The position numbers were made by a program, and so were the translations under genes. A model generated the notes under the pieces. That model saw only the letters and a list, made by a program, of their open reading frames with translations, made no database searches and was not told the DNA's origin. 64,000 nucleotides of DNA from Flagellimonas sediminis (GTDB lineage Bacteria > Bacteroidota > Bacteroidia > Flavobacteriales > Flavobacteriaceae). Where the stretch lies: assembly GCF_010500845.1 (NCBI RefSeq), contig NZ_JAAAMI010000007.1, forward strand, positions 146,234 to 210,233. Reading direction: 5' to 3'. This document shows positions 62,637 to 64,000 of the stretch, in pieces. How positions within the stretch are numbered: the stretch's first letter is position 1; every line of letters starts with the position of its first letter.

Positions 62637-63869
62637 ATGCAGAAAAACAATCGTTTAACAATCAATTTCTTTACAAGAAAGCACAAGGTTCAATCCGAGA
62701 ACCTAATTGTCTATTGTAGGATCACCATCGATGGTGAGCGCACCGATTTTAGCATAAATCGGGAGATAAAAGCCAATTTATGGGACAATAACCGGAAAAG
62801 AGGCAAAGGTTTTTCCAGTTATGTGATTTCCCTGAACAAGTACCTAGACCAAATTTATACAGGACTACATGAGGCCCATAGATTGATGATGGCAGAAGAA
62901 AAAGTTATCACTCCACTATCTATTAAAGCAAGATTTTTTGGGGAAGATGAGGGTGGAAAAACATTGAAACAATTGATTGCCTATCATAATGGAACCATGC
63001 ACACTTCGTTGCGCCCGGGAACAAGAAAGAACTATCACATCACAGAAAGATGTGTAGGTTTATTTTTAAAGGAAGAATATGGGATGGAGGATATAAGGCT
63101 CAAAAAATTGAATTATCGTTTCATATCCGACTTTGAACAGTACCTAAGAAAGTACAGGCCATCAACACGGACCAAGTGCACCAATAATGGTGCCATGAAA
63201 CACATGGAACGGCTTAAGAAAATGTCAAGATTGGCCGTTCGATTGGATTGGATAACAAAAGACCCTTTTGAAAATTATAAGCTTCGTTTCGAGAAAACTG
63301 AACGGGAGCACTTGACAAAACGAGAGTTGCGGTTAATTGAAGAGACCACTTTCAAAAAAGAGGGGGTTGAGAAATGCAAGGATGTGTTTCTCTTCTCGTG
63401 CTATACTGGCCTATCCTATATCGATGTCAAGGCATTGACACCAGACCATGTTCTTAAAGGTATAGATGGAAATGATTGGTTGTTCACCAAACGTATAAAG
63501 ACGGACGAAAAACTCAAGATACCCTTACTTCCACAGGCAAAGGAAATCATCAAGAAATATGAAGACTCGCCTGAAAGAAAAGTGATGAAAGTCCTACTAC
63601 CTGTTTACAGCAATCAAAAGGTCAATTATTACCTAAAGGAAATCTGCAAAGCTTGTGGGATAAACAAGAAGGTGACATTCCATACGGCTAGACACACTTT
63701 TGCCACTACAATAACCCTTTCCAACGGTGTTCCTATTGAAACTGTTTCAAAAATGCTCGGCCATACCAAACTATCCACGACCCAGATTTATGCAAGGGTA
63801 CTGGATTATAAAATTGGGCAAGATATTCAGGACTTAATAGAAGTAATGACAAAAGGGAATGTGGAATGA
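62637..63869 (+). CDS. Tyrosine recombinase/integrase, CTnDOT-like
   Basis: A 410-aa site-specific recombinase. Residues 1-90 are the arm-DNA-binding domain (RLTINFFTRKHKVQSENLIVYCRITIDGERTDFSI), about 105-205 the SAM-like core-binding domain, and 225-410 the catalytic domain. Catalytic positions are Lys288 (KRIKTDEK), His349 and Arg352 (TFHTARHT), His376 (LGHTKLS) and the nucleophile Tyr385 (TTQIYARV). The place of the first catalytic Arg is Ser260 (SCYTGLSYIDV), as in CTnDOT integrase. The ATG at 62637 was preferred over an earlier in-frame Met because homology begins at MQKNNRLTINFF. It adjoins tRNA-Pro. Confidence 0.93.
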   Translation: MQKNNRLTINFFTRKHKVQSENLIVYCRITIDGERTDFSINREIKANLWDNNRKRGKGFSSYVISLNKYLDQIYTGLHEAHRLMMAEEKVITPLSIKARFFGEDEGGKTLKQLIAYHNGTMHTSLRPGTRKNYHITERCVGLFLKEEYGMEDIRLKKLNYRFISDFEQYLRKYRPSTRTKCTNNGAMKHMERLKKMSRLAVRLDWITKDPFENYKLRFEKTEREHLTKRELRLIEETTFKKEGVEKCKDVFLFSCYTGLSYIDVKALTPDHVLKGIDGNDWLFTKRIKTDEKLKIPLLPQAKEIIKKYEDSPERKVMKVLLPVYSNQKVNYYLKEICKACGINKKVTFHTARHTFATTITLSNGVPIETVSKMLGHTKLSTTQIYARVLDYKIGQDIQDLIEVMTKGNVE

Positions 63870-63881
63870 TTAGTGGATAAG

Positions 63882-63920
63882 CCGGGTAAACTGACCCACC
63901 TTCGCCGGATAAAACTGACC
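63882..63920. repeat. Two direct repeats resembling an IS21-type end
   Basis: GCCGGGTAAACTGACC at 63882-63897 and GCCGGATAAAACTGACC at 63904-63920 are near-identical repeats 22 nt apart. IS21-family elements carry multiple short repeats of this kind near their ends (on the other strand GGTCAGTTTtatCCGGC). No transposase is visible before the window ends, so this is a suspicion. The remaining 80 nt contain nothing recognised. Confidence 0.4.
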
Positions 63921-64000
63921 ATAGCAAACGAACTGCCCAGATTTGATCTATCCTTGGGTTAAACTTAGTTTTTATTTTTTAATTTTCTTCTCATCGATTC

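Larger units (their letters stand above)
62411..64000. mobile_element. Left part of a putative integrative element at tRNA-Pro
   Basis: Immediately 3' of the tRNA come a hairpin, a spacer and a tyrosine recombinase gene, then repeats resembling an insertion sequence end. A tRNA next to an integrase of the CTnDOT type suggests insertion at the tRNA 3' end, the T-arm and acceptor stem being the likely attachment core. The matching right end is not in the window, so both size and content are unknown. Confidence 0.5.

Overview
The window reads as chromosomal DNA of a marine-type member of the Flavobacteriaceae (Bacteroidota), close in gene content to Muricauda/Allomuricauda/Flagellimonas; this is inferred from gene families, not from a database search. 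Supporting signs are a gldI gliding lipoprotein, a giant SprB-repeat protein with a type IX secretion (type B) C-terminal domain, many flavobacterial DUF families (DUF3810, DUF5683, DUF6122, DUF6503), promoters carrying the Bacteroidota -7 box TAnnTTTG, and lipoproteins whose signal ends in a Cys near residue 16-19. Almost all of the window is ordinary, densely packed core genome.

Region by region. 1-6.5 kb (leftward): 5' part of a GH97 glycosidase, purA, a Fur-family regulator, a RelA/SpoT enzyme, an M48 protease and a TrmH-type rRNA/tRNA methyltransferase. 6.6-20 kb: a DUF6503 lipoprotein, two amidohydrolase genes carrying three amidohydrolase folds, a DUF3810 zincin-like protein, a cyclophilin-FKBP fusion, gldI, an NrnA-type DHH phosphoesterase, a PhoD-like phosphatase, ndk, and a leftward recF-lipocalin-dciA-GNAT operon. 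19.7-26 kb (rightward): a TPR membrane protein, ribH, a small membrane protein, mutL, two tandem rhomboid proteases and an endonuclease/exonuclease/phosphatase protein. 25.9-31.7 kb (leftward): parA-parB-DUF5683-dapB-lepB-wbqC-DUF6122.

31.8-39.9 kb holds a propionyl-CoA to succinyl-CoA module in two divergent transcripts: udk-ftsB-mutA-scpA leftward (methylmalonyl-CoA mutase) and BCCP-accC-pccB rightward (acyl-CoA carboxylase). 40-51.7 kb holds a cell-wall salvage locus: a Gfo/Idh/MocA oxidoreductase and a Bcr-type efflux pump, then GH10-like lipoprotein-AmpG-like permease-two-domain NagZ-AnmK, a NagB-PIG-L fusion, and, divergent, a DeoR regulator with MurQ. Between nagB and deoR lie four TTTGC boxes at helical spacing, a likely operator. 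Together these would import muropeptides, trim GlcNAc, phosphorylate anhydroMurNAc, open the lactyl ether and deaminate the amino sugar.

51.7-62 kb: a PQQ-type sugar dehydrogenase lipoprotein, the 2,771-residue SprB-repeat protein and a small PepSY-like secreted protein. At 62.3 kb a tRNA-Pro(GGG) is followed by a CTnDOT-like tyrosine recombinase whose first catalytic Arg position is Ser, and then by repeats resembling an IS21-type end. This looks like the left edge of an integrative element that continues past the window. No CRISPR array, rRNA or complete insertion sequence was seen. The most interesting items are the salvage locus with its putative operator and NagB-PIG-L fusion, the giant adhesin-like protein, and the tRNA-linked integrase; no clearly undescribed system was recognised.
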